DNA of 64,000 bases from Porticoccaceae bacterium (GTDB lineage Bacteria > Pseudomonadota > Gammaproteobacteria > Pseudomonadales > Porticoccaceae), in NCBI GenBank assembly GCA_902562425.1, contig CACETF010000002.1:1-64000 (forward strand), read 5' to 3'. Below are positions 8,463 through 17,934 of the stretch, piece after piece. The position numbers and the translations under genes were made by a program. The notes under the pieces are model-generated. The model was not told where the DNA came from and searched no databases. It saw only the letters and a program-made list of their open reading frames with translations. Numbering within the stretch: position 1 is the stretch's first letter; each line of letters starts with the position of its first letter.

Positions 8463-9695
8463 TCAAAGTTTTTCTTCCTCGAAAGTCAATCCCGCATTCT
8501 TTTGAAGTCTTGACATAAGCATATCCCCCATTGCCGCCGCTGGGGTTAAAAATCCTCCTGGGACTTTAGTTTTTGGAATCTCTAACAAACATAGGGCACA
8601 TTGTCCAAGCATTTTTGCCGTGCTTCCATATCCAGGATCACTGTCGCCCTTGACACAAACGCGAAGTTGGTGATTTTCATGATTTCTTCCTAGCATTTGG
8701 ATTTTAAAACTACCTCGTTTTTGAGATTTTAGTGAGGGCCCTTTACCGGGCGCGGGTAAAAAAAACAGATTCAATATGCCCCGAGTGGTTCGAAAGTAAA
8801 GACACCACAACATTACACTTAAGATGAAAGATATACTGAGCGATTTCAGCAGGCCCAAAAGACCCTTTCCGGTAAGGATCGCCTCATCGTAGGTGAAATC
8901 GGCACCGTAGTTGATGTTTCCTAAGCAAGAAGAGCGCATTACGATTCGACTATTTATATTTTCCATGATGAAGGGCGCTATCCAAGAGGAAAAGTTTTTG
9001 TCAAAACGTTTTCTTTTGGATTTTTTTCGCAGTTTGATTTCAGGGACATATTCTGGACACAGGTATCGCGGATTTACCATCTCACGACTCAGACGAGGAT
9101 TGGCTTTCATTTCTTCTATTGTGCTAATAAAACTTGCTACCGTACCTCCAGATACCCCACCGACGATTTTTGCAACTCGCATAGAAACGTAGGGTAGATA
9201 GCACTGAAATTTTTCTTGCGCTTTTGCCTGTAAAAAATAATTACCGATATCCGATGGGATCGAGTCAAAACCGCAACTATTCACTATCCTAGCCCCACTG
9301 GATTGGGCTAAAACTTGGTACTGATCAATCATTCGTTTAATCCATTGAACCTCTCCGGTGATGTCGCAATAGTCAGTCCCTGTTTCGGCGCAAATTGCTA
9401 CAAGATTCTCGCCATACCGCGCATATGGACCGACTGTGCTCACTATTAGTCTTGTTAAACTGCAGAGATTACGCAGTGATTCTATATCATCAGAATCAGC
9501 AATCACGAATGGAAGAGTTTCGAATGTGGTTCCGAGACTAACCTGAAGTTGCTCTAGTTTGTGTTGAGATCTACCTGCCAGCGCCCATTTAAAATTTGTC
9601 TTTAATTTCGTTTGGGAAGAGAGGTACCTACTCAGGATAGAGCCAACGAAGCTTGTAGCACCAAATAATACTAGATCATATTTATAATTTGCCAA
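8463..9695 (-). CDS. Saccharopine dehydrogenase-like / trans-acting enoyl reductase family protein
   Basis: A 410-residue protein with an N-terminal NAD(P)-binding Rossmann fold (DLVLFGATSFVGSILSRYL, ALAGRSQHKLEQL). The family segments follow: VSTVGPYARYGENLVAICAETGTDYCDITGE and NSCGFDSIPSDIGNYFL. These identify the Sccpdh-like group, whose mycobacterial member is a trans-acting enoyl reductase. True saccharopine dehydrogenases of lysine metabolism are longer and differ at the C-terminus. A hydrophobic segment lies near residues 285-300 (LSISFILSVMLWCLYF), so it may associate with membranes. Its substrate is unknown and it has no operon partner. Confidence 0.8.
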   Translation of the reverse strand: MANYKYDLVLFGATSFVGSILSRYLSSQTKLKTNFKWALAGRSQHKLEQLQVSLGTTFETLPFVIADSDDIESLRNLCSLTRLIVSTVGPYARYGENLVAICAETGTDYCDITGEVQWIKRMIDQYQVLAQSSGARIVNSCGFDSIPSDIGNYFLQAKAQEKFQCYLPYVSMRVAKIVGGVSGGTVASFISTIEEMKANPRLSREMVNPRYLCPEYVPEIKLRKKSKRKRFDKNFSSWIAPFIMENINSRIVMRSSCLGNINYGADFTYDEAILTGKGLLGLLKSLSISFILSVMLWCLYFRTTRGILNLFFLPAPGKGPSLKSQKRGSFKIQMLGRNHENHQLRVCVKGDSDPGYGSTAKMLGQCALCLLEIPKTKVPGGFLTPAAAMGDMLMSRLQKNAGLTFEEEKL

Positions 9696-9993
9696 ATTTG
9701 TCCCCCAAAAGATGTGTTGTTTTAAAATATAAACTGATCACCACGCTGACTATTATCGGCACTGGTGATGCAAAATAACAGGCCAACAAGTTCGATGGCT
9801 CAATCTCATTTATTTAACTTACGCTATCACGATCACGCATATTTTTGTAGATGATTACGTCCAGATCAGTTTTTTTTCGTATAATAAGTGAAGTGTGTAA
9901 TGTCATAAGATAAATAAAATTTCTATATTCTTCGGTACTTTGTTACAAAAGTAGTACTTGAAACTATTCGGTGGGTTGGCGTAAGGAAAAAAA

Positions 9994-11838
9994 ATGTTTG
10001 CTTTTTTCGAGAGGCGCTTGGACCCATTTCCGCTAGCGGAGCCGCACCAACCTCCAGACACTCTTTTCGCATTTTGTAAGTTCTTCACTCGTGGTTCCGA
10101 GCCGTGGCTTGTTTTTATGGCATCTCTCACTGCTGTAATGGCTATTTCTGAGGCGATGCTTTTCGGATTCTTGGGTTCCATAGTGGATTGGCTGGCACTC
10201 CAAAAGCAAGAGAATTTTATTGAGGAAATGTGGCCATTTCTCTTGATGATGGCTGTGTTTGTTCTTCTGGTCATACCCTCGCTTGAGTCAATACGATCTC
10301 TAGTTATTCATCAAACGTTGATGGGCAACTTTCCGATGCGAGTTCGATGGCTCATGCATCGATATCTTTTGAGTCAGAGTTACGCTTATTTTCAAAATGA
10401 GTTCAGTGGGCGAATTGCAACCAAAGTCATGCAGACTGCGTTGGCTGTTCGTGACGTCGTTATGAAAATTCTGGACGTGCTTTTGTTCATCTTGGTATAT
10501 TTATTTACCACTACTTTCTTGATCGCTAGCGCAGATCCAATGCTGTGTATCCCACTGTTCATCTGGTTAGTGCTCTTTATTGTTATTCAACGAATCTTCG
10601 TCCCACGATTAAGAAAAATATCGACTCGACAAGCTGATGCTCGGTCGCTAATGACTGGCAGAATTGTGGACAGCTACACGAACATCCTCACCGTCAAAGT
10701 ATTTTCTGACAACAATCGTGAGTCAATGTATGTTAAAAGCGGTATGGGAGAATTCTTGAGTACCGTGCACCCCCAAATGCGTCTTGTTACATTGCTGAAT
10801 ATTACAATGTGGTCCCTTAATGTGTTACTAATTTTTTCAACATCCGCGCTTGGGATCACGCTTTGGCTGGACGGTATGGTTTCGCCAGGTGCGATAGCGG
10901 TTGTTATCGGTTTAGCAATCCGACTCACGGGCATGTCACATTGGATTATGTGGGAAATTGCTAACCTTTTTGAAAACTTAGGTGTTGTTCAGGACGGTAT
11001 TAATTCTTTTTCTGTACCGAACGAGGTCTTTGACCAAACTGATGCTCAGGAGTTGGAGGTAAGCGATTGTGTCATTGATTTTAAAAAGGTACATTTTACT
11101 TATAACAACCGTTCTTCCGAGCATGGTGGACCAGTTTTTCGGGGTCTTGACTTGAGGATTAAGTCTGGTGAGAAGGTGGGGGTTGTCGGACGTAGTGGCG
11201 CTGGAAAATCAACCTTAGTTAACTTGTTAATGAGATTTTATGACATCCAGAGTGGAGAGATCACTATTGATGGAAATAATATAGCCGAGGTTCAGCAAAA
11301 TAGTTTGAGAGGCAAAATCGCTTTGGTTTCGCAGGATACCTCGCTCTTACACCGATCTGTAAGAGAAAATATTCTGTTTTCAAGACCCAAGGCCTCAGAG
11401 AACGAAATGATTGATGCTGCGCGCCAGGCAGAGGCGCATGAATTTATATTAGAGCTTCAAGACTCCGCAGGAAGGAAAGGCTATGACGCACATGTAGGAG
11501 AACGTGGTGTGACTCTTTCTGGAGGGCAGCGGCAAAGGATAGCGATAGCCCGAGTACTATTAAAGGATGCGCCGATCCTGATACTTGATGAGGCCACCTC
11601 TGCACTCGATTCTGAGGTTGAGGCAGCTATAAAACTAAGTTTTGATCGCTTGATGCAAGGGAAGACAGTTATCGCTATTGCACACAGGCTGTCGACTATC
11701 GCAGCGATGGACCGTTTAATAGTTTTCGATAGAGGTGAGATCGTGGAAGAGGGATGTCATAAAGACTTACTAGCCTTGAATCGTATCTATGCTAAATTAT
11801 GGCGTCACCAATCGGGCGGTTTTTTGGGTTTTGATTGA
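9994..11838 (+). CDS. ABC exporter, fused membrane and ATPase domains
   Basis: A 614-residue half-transporter of the type I exporter class, probably a homodimer in the inner membrane. The transmembrane region spans about residues 40-330 with six hydrophobic segments. The C-terminal ATPase has Walker A GRSGAGKST, signature LSGGQRQRIAIARVL, Walker B ILILDEATSALD and switch IAHRLST. It resembles MsbA-like and multidrug exporters. The substrate is not evident, and the gene stands apart from lipid A genes. The ATG at 9994 follows GTAAGG at about 9981-9986. Immediately downstream lies the decayed ABC-F gene. Confidence 0.88.
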   Translation: MFAFFERRLDPFPLAEPHQPPDTLFAFCKFFTRGSEPWLVFMASLTAVMAISEAMLFGFLGSIVDWLALQKQENFIEEMWPFLLMMAVFVLLVIPSLESIRSLVIHQTLMGNFPMRVRWLMHRYLLSQSYAYFQNEFSGRIATKVMQTALAVRDVVMKILDVLLFILVYLFTTTFLIASADPMLCIPLFIWLVLFIVIQRIFVPRLRKISTRQADARSLMTGRIVDSYTNILTVKVFSDNNRESMYVKSGMGEFLSTVHPQMRLVTLLNITMWSLNVLLIFSTSALGITLWLDGMVSPGAIAVVIGLAIRLTGMSHWIMWEIANLFENLGVVQDGINSFSVPNEVFDQTDAQELEVSDCVIDFKKVHFTYNNRSSEHGGPVFRGLDLRIKSGEKVGVVGRSGAGKSTLVNLLMRFYDIQSGEITIDGNNIAEVQQNSLRGKIALVSQDTSLLHRSVRENILFSRPKASENEMIDAARQAEAHEFILELQDSAGRKGYDAHVGERGVTLSGGQRQRIAIARVLLKDAPILILDEATSALDSEVEAAIKLSFDRLMQGKTVIAIAHRLSTIAAMDRLIVFDRGEIVEEGCHKDLLALNRIYAKLWRHQSGGFLGFD

Positions 11839-11853
11839 AGATAATGTTGTCGT

Positions 11854-13720
11854 ATGAACAGATTTACGAATTTTTTACAGCGTCGCGCGAGGAATTTACT
11901 TTTTAACAACTTCTATCTCTAAATTCATGCTGTTTAAAAGATCTATGTAACTGGACGTAATGACTTTGGGAAATTAGCTTAGTAAAGACCCTCTTAGGTC
12001 ACCTCACTTTCGATGCAGGAACATTTGCCAAACGTTCCCACAGGAGAATTGCAAATCTATAGCAAGAAACTTTTTCATCTGACCCCATAAGTATAGATTT
12101 CGTATTCGATGGAGACAAAGATTTACGACAAATCGAGGTTGAGATACGGTCTGCAGAGGCTGGTAATGAGCATGGAAGTTTGGTAGTTGCTTCCGATAGA
12201 TCAGAAAACATTCACGGTTCTGATGTTAGTCATCGTGCAGAAATGTTGCTTTATAGACTAGGCTCTGACTCAGCTAGAATAATTTTATCATGTAGCCAAC
12301 TGTCTGGTGATCAGCGGTTGCGGTTTTGCTTAGCTCAATTGGGAATGAATCCCGCAGTAATGCTCTTGATTGATAAGCCGACTAATCACATAGATAAATA
12401 GGCGGTCTTTTAGCTAGAGAAGTGATTAAACGATTATCGGAGAATGGAAATAGTAACTTTCCATGATAAAGAAATCCTCGATCATGTTGTGGGATCAATA
12501 ATCCACACAGAAAAACTAGAGTGGCAAACATTTATGGGAAATCATTCTAGTTTTGAAAAAATGCGGTACGATACTTTGTCCTGCCATGCTTAGACCTATG
12601 AAAAAAAGGAGCGCCGGCGTCGACAGATGCAGGGATTTATTGATTGGTTTGATTCCGAGGCGAGTAGGGCACGAGAGGCGTAACGTCATTGAAAGAGCTC
12701 AAACGAATGCAAACCTTAACATCAACAGGTGTTGATTCGCTTTTTCATTTTCCTTATTTCGAGTATAAAATAATCGAGTCGCATCTGGTTGTTTGAATAA
12801 TCCCTATTTTGAATATGGGATAAACAGTGTCCTTTCTTGAGAAAATTTAAATATTTAATCAGGTATGAAGATATCGGTTTTGGGACAAGCGGTTCTGGTA
12901 AATTGAGTTTGCTATCCGGATTATTTGCACTTCTAAAGTTTTAACATTGTGATTGTATGGCCTCAAAACACTTGCAAAGAGAATATTTCGCTCAGCATTA
13001 AATAGAAAATCTAGACTAAAGTGCGAGCGCCTTCCAGAATTTGAAAAGATCTTTACCTGAGGCATCGGATCAACAAGTGAGCAATTTTCTGGAGGGGTTC
13101 GATTTTTAGACGCGAGAGCATTAAATTCGGTTAAGAGTTTTTCGGGGGAGAGAAGTCAAGAAAGCCTTTCGCACTGATACTTTGTCCTCGCTCCAATATT
13201 ACTCTCTGATGAGCCTGAAAACTATCTCAATCTTGATATGCGGCGCGCCTTGATTTATATCCAGAAAAGTTATGAAGGCATCTTAATTTTTTCTTCTCAT
13301 GATCGTAATATACTATGACATTCAATGGACAAGTTTTATTTACTGGAGGATCACAAGCTGTTCTGTTTGATGGTGAAATGGAAGACTAAGAGAACCAATT
13401 ACGGAAAAACAGAGTTGGCATAAAAGCAAACAAATCTAGCGAAGAAAGGGATGTTGAATCGCGTAGATTGAATAGCTATAACTTGGAGAGAGAATGATAG
13501 CTGAGTTGGTCACTTATAGTCGAGATCAGGCAAATCGATACAGAAACATGCGACTTGCTGAAAAGAGTACGTAAGGCGCAAATTGTTTTAGCGGATGGTT
13601 CTTCAAATGATCAAGAAAATTGGAAAAATTGAGGATTATAATGGCTTTAGAGGTCCGTCTGAGGGCTCATCTAGAGAAACGAGCATATCGTGACTTACAA
13701 TCAAATGATGAAATTGAGCA
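11854..13720 (+). pseudogene. yheS: Decayed YheS-type ABC-F ATPase gene
   Basis: Fragments in shifting frames follow the order of an ABC-F protein of the YheS group. RRARNLLFNNFYL and KIYVTGRNDFGK (ruined Walker A) come from about 11882-11975. FVFDGDKDLRQIEVEIRSAEAGNEHGSLV comes next, then HRAEMLLYRLGSD, SQLSGDQRLRFCLAQ and MLLIDKPTNHID (12220-12401). After shifts come VTFHDKEILDHVVGSIIH, FMGNHSSFEKMRYDT and MQGFIDWFDSEASRAREA, and then traces of the second ATPase domain (GTSGSGKLSLLSGL near 12880, FFGGEKSR near 13140). Stops occur in every frame. Length would match a full gene of about 620 codons. The 3' limit is approximate. Confidence 0.85.
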
Positions 13721-13813
13721 TTTGTGATGTGTTGGAGATGTTTTTTTTTCTAGATCACTAACTTGAGGACGTATAGGCTAATGAGTTCATGTAAAAAAGT
13801 GAGGTAAAAAATT

Positions 13814-14281
13814 ATGTTTGAAAAAAGTAAAAAATTTACTGATCAGAAAGGTGAATTAAAAGCCAAGGCACCTGATGATCGATTATTTAAAGCTGTTATC
13901 GGATCAACTGTCAAGGTCGTAGGACAGATCACATCTGAGGAGAATATTCAAATTGATGGTAGTGTTGAGGGTAATATTAATTCTGAAGAGCATGAGGTTT
14001 TTGTAAGCGTTTCTGGGAGCTTGTTAGCTGACGTAAGGGCGCATGTGGTTGTTATTGAGGGTACCGTAAAAGGAGACATAACTGGTTTGGAGAAAGTAGT
14101 AGTTTGTCAGAGTGGAAATGTTCTTGGCAATATTGACGCACCAAGGGTAACGCTGGAAGATGGCGCAAAATTTAAGGGTAACATTGAAATGGATCCCACA
14201 TTACCGCCTGCCGTGAACGTAAGGCCGAGTAAAGTCACTGCGCATTCAGTTGATAGCGCCGAAACTGCTAAGTCCTCTTGA
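13814..14281 (+). CDS. Bactofilin
   Basis: A 155-residue polymer-forming protein of the bactofilin (CcmA/BacA) family, a bacterial cytoskeletal element. The core from about residue 28 to 120 is a run of short beta-helix turns: VVGQITSEENIQIDGSVEGNI, EGTVKGDITGLEKVVV, GNVLGNIDAPRVTLEDGAKFKGNIEM. The flanking tails are disordered-looking, as is usual. In other bacteria bactofilins scaffold cell-wall enzymes or chromosome-segregation ParA proteins at specific cell sites. A second bactofilin gene lies at 17202-17627. GAGGTAAAAAATT precedes the ATG. Confidence 0.93.
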   Translation: MFEKSKKFTDQKGELKAKAPDDRLFKAVIGSTVKVVGQITSEENIQIDGSVEGNINSEEHEVFVSVSGSLLADVRAHVVVIEGTVKGDITGLEKVVVCQSGNVLGNIDAPRVTLEDGAKFKGNIEMDPTLPPAVNVRPSKVTAHSVDSAETAKSS

Positions 14282-14336
14282 GTATGGCCTCAATTTTAGC
14301 TCAGAGCAATCACAATGTCTTTTAGAATTGGTGGGC

Positions 14337-14996
14337 ATGGACAACATGAATAAGGAGATCAATAAATCGACAAATGACTGCTCATTCCTCAACTCTCAAG
14401 TATTTGAAGAGATATGGCAAGATTTGCCCAAAACTACTCCACTGTATGTACTCAATGTTGGGTGTGCGGGGTCAGCAACCGTAAATTTTTTTGCAGAATA
14501 TTGTAGCAACCAAAAGTGTAACTTATTCTTTCCCGATCTTTATTCTGATCCCTTCTTGAGTGGATCTCAGCCTGATATTCTACCGTCCACTCTGGAAAAA
14601 CTGTTTTGCTCAATGCTTAACTTGAAGCCTGGAATTACTTTAGACGTCTGTTTATTCTGGGATTTTTTTTATTTTCTCAAGAGAACATACGTAAAGGCGT
14701 TTATGCAGGCCTTAAGACCATTCCTCAAAACCTCGACTAAAGCATATTGTATCGGAAGTATGAATATCGAGAAGATGACAACTTTTAATTACGGGGTCTT
14801 AGATACGCAACACATAACACAGTCTCCCCGGCATGTGGATAACTTACCATTATTTGGACATTCTATAGGTGATTTGCGGGCTCTTTTAAATCCCTTTGCT
14901 ATTAGCAAGGTCCGTTTGATGACAGATGGTCGCTCAGAATTTTTGCTTGCCGATAAGGCAGTAATTAAAGGGTTTAGAGCTAATCCAATAATATAG
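14337..14996 (+). CDS. Uncharacterised protein, possibly methyltransferase-like
   Basis: About 219 residues if ATG 14337 is the start; the frame is open upstream to a TTG at 14250 that overlaps the bactofilin gene, and no start has a clear ribosome binding site. The segment PLYVLNVGCAGSATVNFFAEY resembles the first strand and glycine loop of class I SAM methyltransferases, but the acidic residues expected later are not obvious. DVCLFWDFFYFL and YVKAFMQALRPFLK could be the following strand and helix. A catalytic role is not established. It follows the bactofilin gene closely on the same strand and may act with it. Confidence 0.6.
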   Translation: MDNMNKEINKSTNDCSFLNSQVFEEIWQDLPKTTPLYVLNVGCAGSATVNFFAEYCSNQKCNLFFPDLYSDPFLSGSQPDILPSTLEKLFCSMLNLKPGITLDVCLFWDFFYFLKRTYVKAFMQALRPFLKTSTKAYCIGSMNIEKMTTFNYGVLDTQHITQSPRHVDNLPLFGHSIGDLRALLNPFAISKVRLMTDGRSEFLLADKAVIKGFRANPII

Positions 14997-15160
14997 GTAG
15001 TTTTTGAAAAGTAATCGATTATTAGTATTTTTTTTATTGTTGAATCATTCGAAGTAATCAACTTTATGTTAGGGGAAAAACTTTTTTCGGAGAAATTATT
15101 CATTACTCAAGGTAATTTGACCTTTTAACCATCATAGATCAAGTTTTTACTCAATGGACT

Positions 15161-16144
15161 TTAATAACTTTTTGCCTGATGCTTTTCGAAGTGAGCGATA
15201 AGAACCTCGGCGGCAGAGTATCCTGATAAAAAAGCCCCCTCGACCCGTGGTCCCGCAAAGGCGTCGCCTGCAAGGATGAGAGTCGGATTATTCTGAATCA
15301 GCATAAAACGTTCTGCGTCAACATATTTAGGTTTACTGTAACGCCATCTATGTATCGCAAAATGTTTGACAGCGACTCCAAGCCACGATTTTGAGAGTTC
15401 AATCATCTTTTTGCCTACTTCATCACTATCTTCATTGAAATGTCTTCTACTGAAGTCAGCAGAGGCGTGAATTGTGATAGATGGTGTCAGGGAGACTCCT
15501 TTCTTCATGTTATCGCTAATCCAGTCTATATCATCACTATTCGGAACTAATATCCCAGGAGAAGTAATTTTACTAGGTCCCTCAAGTAGGGCCAACATTG
15601 CGATGCATGGATCATACGTCAACTGTTTTAATCTAAACCACTGATCTTGACTGAGTTTTGTATTGCCTCGGTCCATTATTTCCAGAGATTGTGGCACAGG
15701 CGGGGTAAGAAGGATATTGTTTGCGTATATTACGCTACCGTCTTTAAAGTCAACTCTCCAAAGTCTTTGCTGCAGAGTTATTCTCAGTACCTGTCTTGCG
15801 GTCTTTACGTTTAGCGCGCCCGCTAAACTCCTCGCAAGCTCCCGCATGTCGGGTATTCCCCGCCATCTTTTGTAATTTTCGGACCGTCCAGGATATCCTC
15901 TGAACCATAATTCTGCAGTTCCGTCAGAGACCCAGTGATTTACCTGATTTAGAAATCTTGGGTCTTTGGCGGTCATAAATTGAGCGCCATAATCAAAACT
16001 GGCAGATTCTAGTGAACGGCTAGCAAGTCTCCCTCCGACCGATTTGCCCTTGTCTACAACCAACACCTGATATCCTTTATCGGCTAGCTTTCTACTTGCG
16101 GAGAGGCCCGCTAAACCAGCGCCAATAACCAGAATATCAACCAT
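15161..16144 (-). CDS. Renalase-like FAD-dependent oxidoreductase
   Basis: A 327-residue flavoprotein with the N-terminal dinucleotide-binding motif GAGLAGLSASRKLADKGYQVLVVDKGKSVGGR (residues about 7-39, given in two overlapping family motifs GxGxxG and GGR). SFDYGAQFMTAKDPRF and the C-terminal LILAGDAFAGPRVEGAFLSG complete the FAD site of the renalase/amine-oxidase-like family. It is cytoplasmic. The natural substrate is unknown; bacterial renalases oxidise stray dihydronicotinamide isomers. The DUF2256 gene lies 26 bases upstream on the same strand, a frequent partnership for flavoproteins of this sort. Confidence 0.87.
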   Translation of the reverse strand: MVDILVIGAGLAGLSASRKLADKGYQVLVVDKGKSVGGRLASRSLESASFDYGAQFMTAKDPRFLNQVNHWVSDGTAELWFRGYPGRSENYKRWRGIPDMRELARSLAGALNVKTARQVLRITLQQRLWRVDFKDGSVIYANNILLTPPVPQSLEIMDRGNTKLSQDQWFRLKQLTYDPCIAMLALLEGPSKITSPGILVPNSDDIDWISDNMKKGVSLTPSITIHASADFSRRHFNEDSDEVGKKMIELSKSWLGVAVKHFAIHRWRYSKPKYVDAERFMLIQNNPTLILAGDAFAGPRVEGAFLSGYSAAEVLIAHFEKHQAKSY

Positions 16145-16170
16145 TGAAGGCTGTTTTTTTTCTTCTTGAT

Positions 16171-16338
16171 TTATGTTAATGACTTCCTGTTAGGTACATT
16201 TTTCAGTCGGGATTGATTTCTACATCGTTGTGAACAGTAACGTATCTGCGGCCAGTTTTTCTTCCATTTTTTTCTCCATGAAAAAGGGAGATTGCAAATT
16301 TTACAAATCTTTTGTGGAAAATTCCGCTTTTTCTGCAT
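16171..16338 (-). CDS. DUF2256 small zinc-finger-like protein (55 aa)
   Basis: A short gene read from ATG 16338 to TAA 16171 on the minus strand. The product starts [19 protein letters not shown], continues [20 protein letters not shown] and ends KSLT. This is the DUF2256 pattern: an N-terminal CxxC, the WRKKW segment and a second cysteine pair (YCSxRC), four cysteines that could bind one zinc ion. It is very basic and could bind nucleic acid. Family members often lie beside cryptochrome/photolyase or flavoprotein genes, here the renalase-like gene 26 bases downstream. Its function is unknown. Confidence 0.85.
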   Translation of the reverse strand: MQKKRNFPQKICKICNLPFSWRKKWKKNWPQIRYCSQRCRNQSRLKNVPNRKSLT

Positions 16339-16403
16339 TTTTAAATATTCTCACGTATAAGTACAGCAAATCTATGCCATTCATTTCTATGAATTTTAAT
16401 TGG

Positions 16404-17162
16404 TTAAAGTTGAAATAATTTTTCGGGTTTTTTGTCAAGTCGGTGAGATTGCGTCACTAAGCTTGTAAGCCAAAGAGTGTAAGGTTGTGTTTGATTAAAT
16501 ATGATACGAATATTTTTGTCATCACGTTGCTCTCGGAATGCTCGTCTGAACGCCGGAGAATAATACAGTGGTTTCCCTAAGTAAGCTTGCTCTTTAGAGA
16601 GCGCGTGTCGGAGTTCATTAAATTCATCACGGCTGTCGACCAGGTTTGGAAGGATAACTAAAGCTGGGCTCGCGGCCCGTTGCCTGTTGCCACGTGCACC
16701 GAAAAGTGCGTGCAGTCCAGAGATGTAACTACGCGTGGCATAAATATCGGCGTCGCTCACAGATGTTGGAATTAGCATTATGTCACAATGATGAAGAAAC
16801 GCACTATTATTAGGTTGGTGCCCAGCTGCTCCATCAAGCACAACAAAGCGTTTTTTAAAGTTATTTAACCGTTCTTTTTCTATCTGCTTCAGAATATTTT
16901 CGTTATTAGGGGATCCATCTTCATATCGCAGTGAGGTACCTTGTATAACCGAGAATCTTTGATCACAGAATCTTTGCAATGAATTACTGCTGGTTGCTTG
17001 TGGATCCAAATCAATTAGTTTCACACTAGCATCCCGATGGCGAGTGGCCAGTCCAAGGGCCATCAAAAGTGCTAACGTGCTTTTACCCACTCCACCTTTT
17101 GAATTACCAAAGATGACTGTTTTGGGCCTGGCTGTTGATCTGGGTGCTTGGCCTGAGATCAT
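16404..17162 (-). CDS. ParA/MinD-type P-loop ATPase
   Basis: A 252-residue cytoplasmic ATPase with the deviant Walker A FGNSKGGVGKSTLALLMA near residues 18-33, KLIDLDPQATSS as the Walker A' aspartate segment and KRFVVLDGAAG in the Walker B position. Such ATPases form ATP-dependent dimers that position chromosomes, plasmids or protein complexes. No parB or parS-like repeat is seen nearby, so chromosomal partition is unlikely. The bactofilin gene 39 bases upstream on the same strand suggests positioning linked to a bactofilin scaffold, as known for ParA-bactofilin systems in myxobacteria. Confidence 0.85.
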   Translation of the reverse strand: MISGQAPRSTARPKTVIFGNSKGGVGKSTLALLMALGLATRHRDASVKLIDLDPQATSSNSLQRFCDQRFSVIQGTSLRYEDGSPNNENILKQIEKERLNNFKKRFVVLDGAAGHQPNNSAFLHHCDIMLIPTSVSDADIYATRSYISGLHALFGARGNRQRAASPALVILPNLVDSRDEFNELRHALSKEQAYLGKPLYYSPAFRRAFREQRDDKNIRIIFNQTQPYTLWLTSLVTQSHRLDKKPEKLFQL

Positions 17163-17201
17163 ATCTATTACATCAGTCTTTACCTAAATTTAGCAGAACG
17201 A

Positions 17202-17627
17202 TTACGTCTCCAGTGTTTGACCATCGGCCGACATTGTTGTACCAGCATTGAATGCCTCTAAACGACTGGATACCACTGGCTGTCCAAGATCTTGATCCCA
17301 ATCAGTGGTTATTTCTCCAACGAGCTTTGCGCCCTCTTCCGTTTGTAATGCGCCGTATTGAATTTTTCCCCGAATCCTACCTGACGCGCACACCGTGAGT
17401 TTTCCCGTAAGTGAAAGAGTATCCTCTACGGTGCCCTCTATAGTTGCCGTTTCGCCTGAGATATCTCCCTGAACGACCCCTCCTACTCCAACAATAAGAT
17501 GTTTAACCGAGACTTTTCCTACAATTTTACCATCTATTCTTGCTGTCCCGTCAATTGCAAGCGACGCTCCTTCCAAATGAGTGGCAGGACCTACATAAAA
17601 TTCGAATTCCTGTTCTGTTTCTGTCAT
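17202..17627 (-). CDS. Bactofilin-like protein
   Basis: About 141 residues with a bactofilin-type beta-helix core: HLEGASLAIDGTARIDGKIVGKV, GGVVQGDISGETATIEGTVED, GRIRGKIQYGALQTEEGAKLVGEI. ATG 17627 is preferred over a longer frame starting at 17699 because GAGGAG lies six bases upstream of it and the extra residues have no bactofilin character. It is probably cotranscribed with the ParA-like ATPase just downstream. It differs clearly from the bactofilin at 13814, so the two may form separate or mixed filaments. Confidence 0.88.
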   Translation of the reverse strand: MTETEQEFEFYVGPATHLEGASLAIDGTARIDGKIVGKVSVKHLIVGVGGVVQGDISGETATIEGTVEDTLSLTGKLTVCASGRIRGKIQYGALQTEEGAKLVGEITTDWDQDLGQPVVSSRLEAFNAGTTMSADGQTLET

Positions 17628-17934
17628 TAACAACTCCTCTATGTCTGATGTAACAGCTCTGTAAGGGTGATTAATACATCTATCTTTCCCATTTGTCATA
17701 TTAGCATAACAAAGATTATAAGTGCTGACTTATTAGATTTGTTAAGCAGTTGAAAATAAATAACTATTTTAATTATTCGAAGACTATGAGATGTCGCACT
17801 CAGTTTGTTAAATTAAACACTAAGATACTTGTGTTATTTGCGGTTTGGAAGTAAAACTTAGGTATTTTTATGAAGTGCTGCTGGATATCCACAGAAGTCG
17901 GTTCTTAAAATCGGAGATTTGGTTTTTGCTTAGT
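17628..17934. other. Intergenic region, no gene seen
   Basis: About 300 AT-rich bases between the 3' end of gatB and the bactofilin start, both on the minus strand. An upstream in-frame extension of the bactofilin frame reaches 17699, but it has no ribosome binding site. I see no hairpin followed by a T run that would clearly end gatCAB transcription, and no RNA gene. Confidence 0.5.

Noticed and set aside
16230-16418. A plus-strand 62-residue open frame
   Set aside because: It lies opposite the DUF2256 gene, has no recognisable product and no good ribosome binding site.
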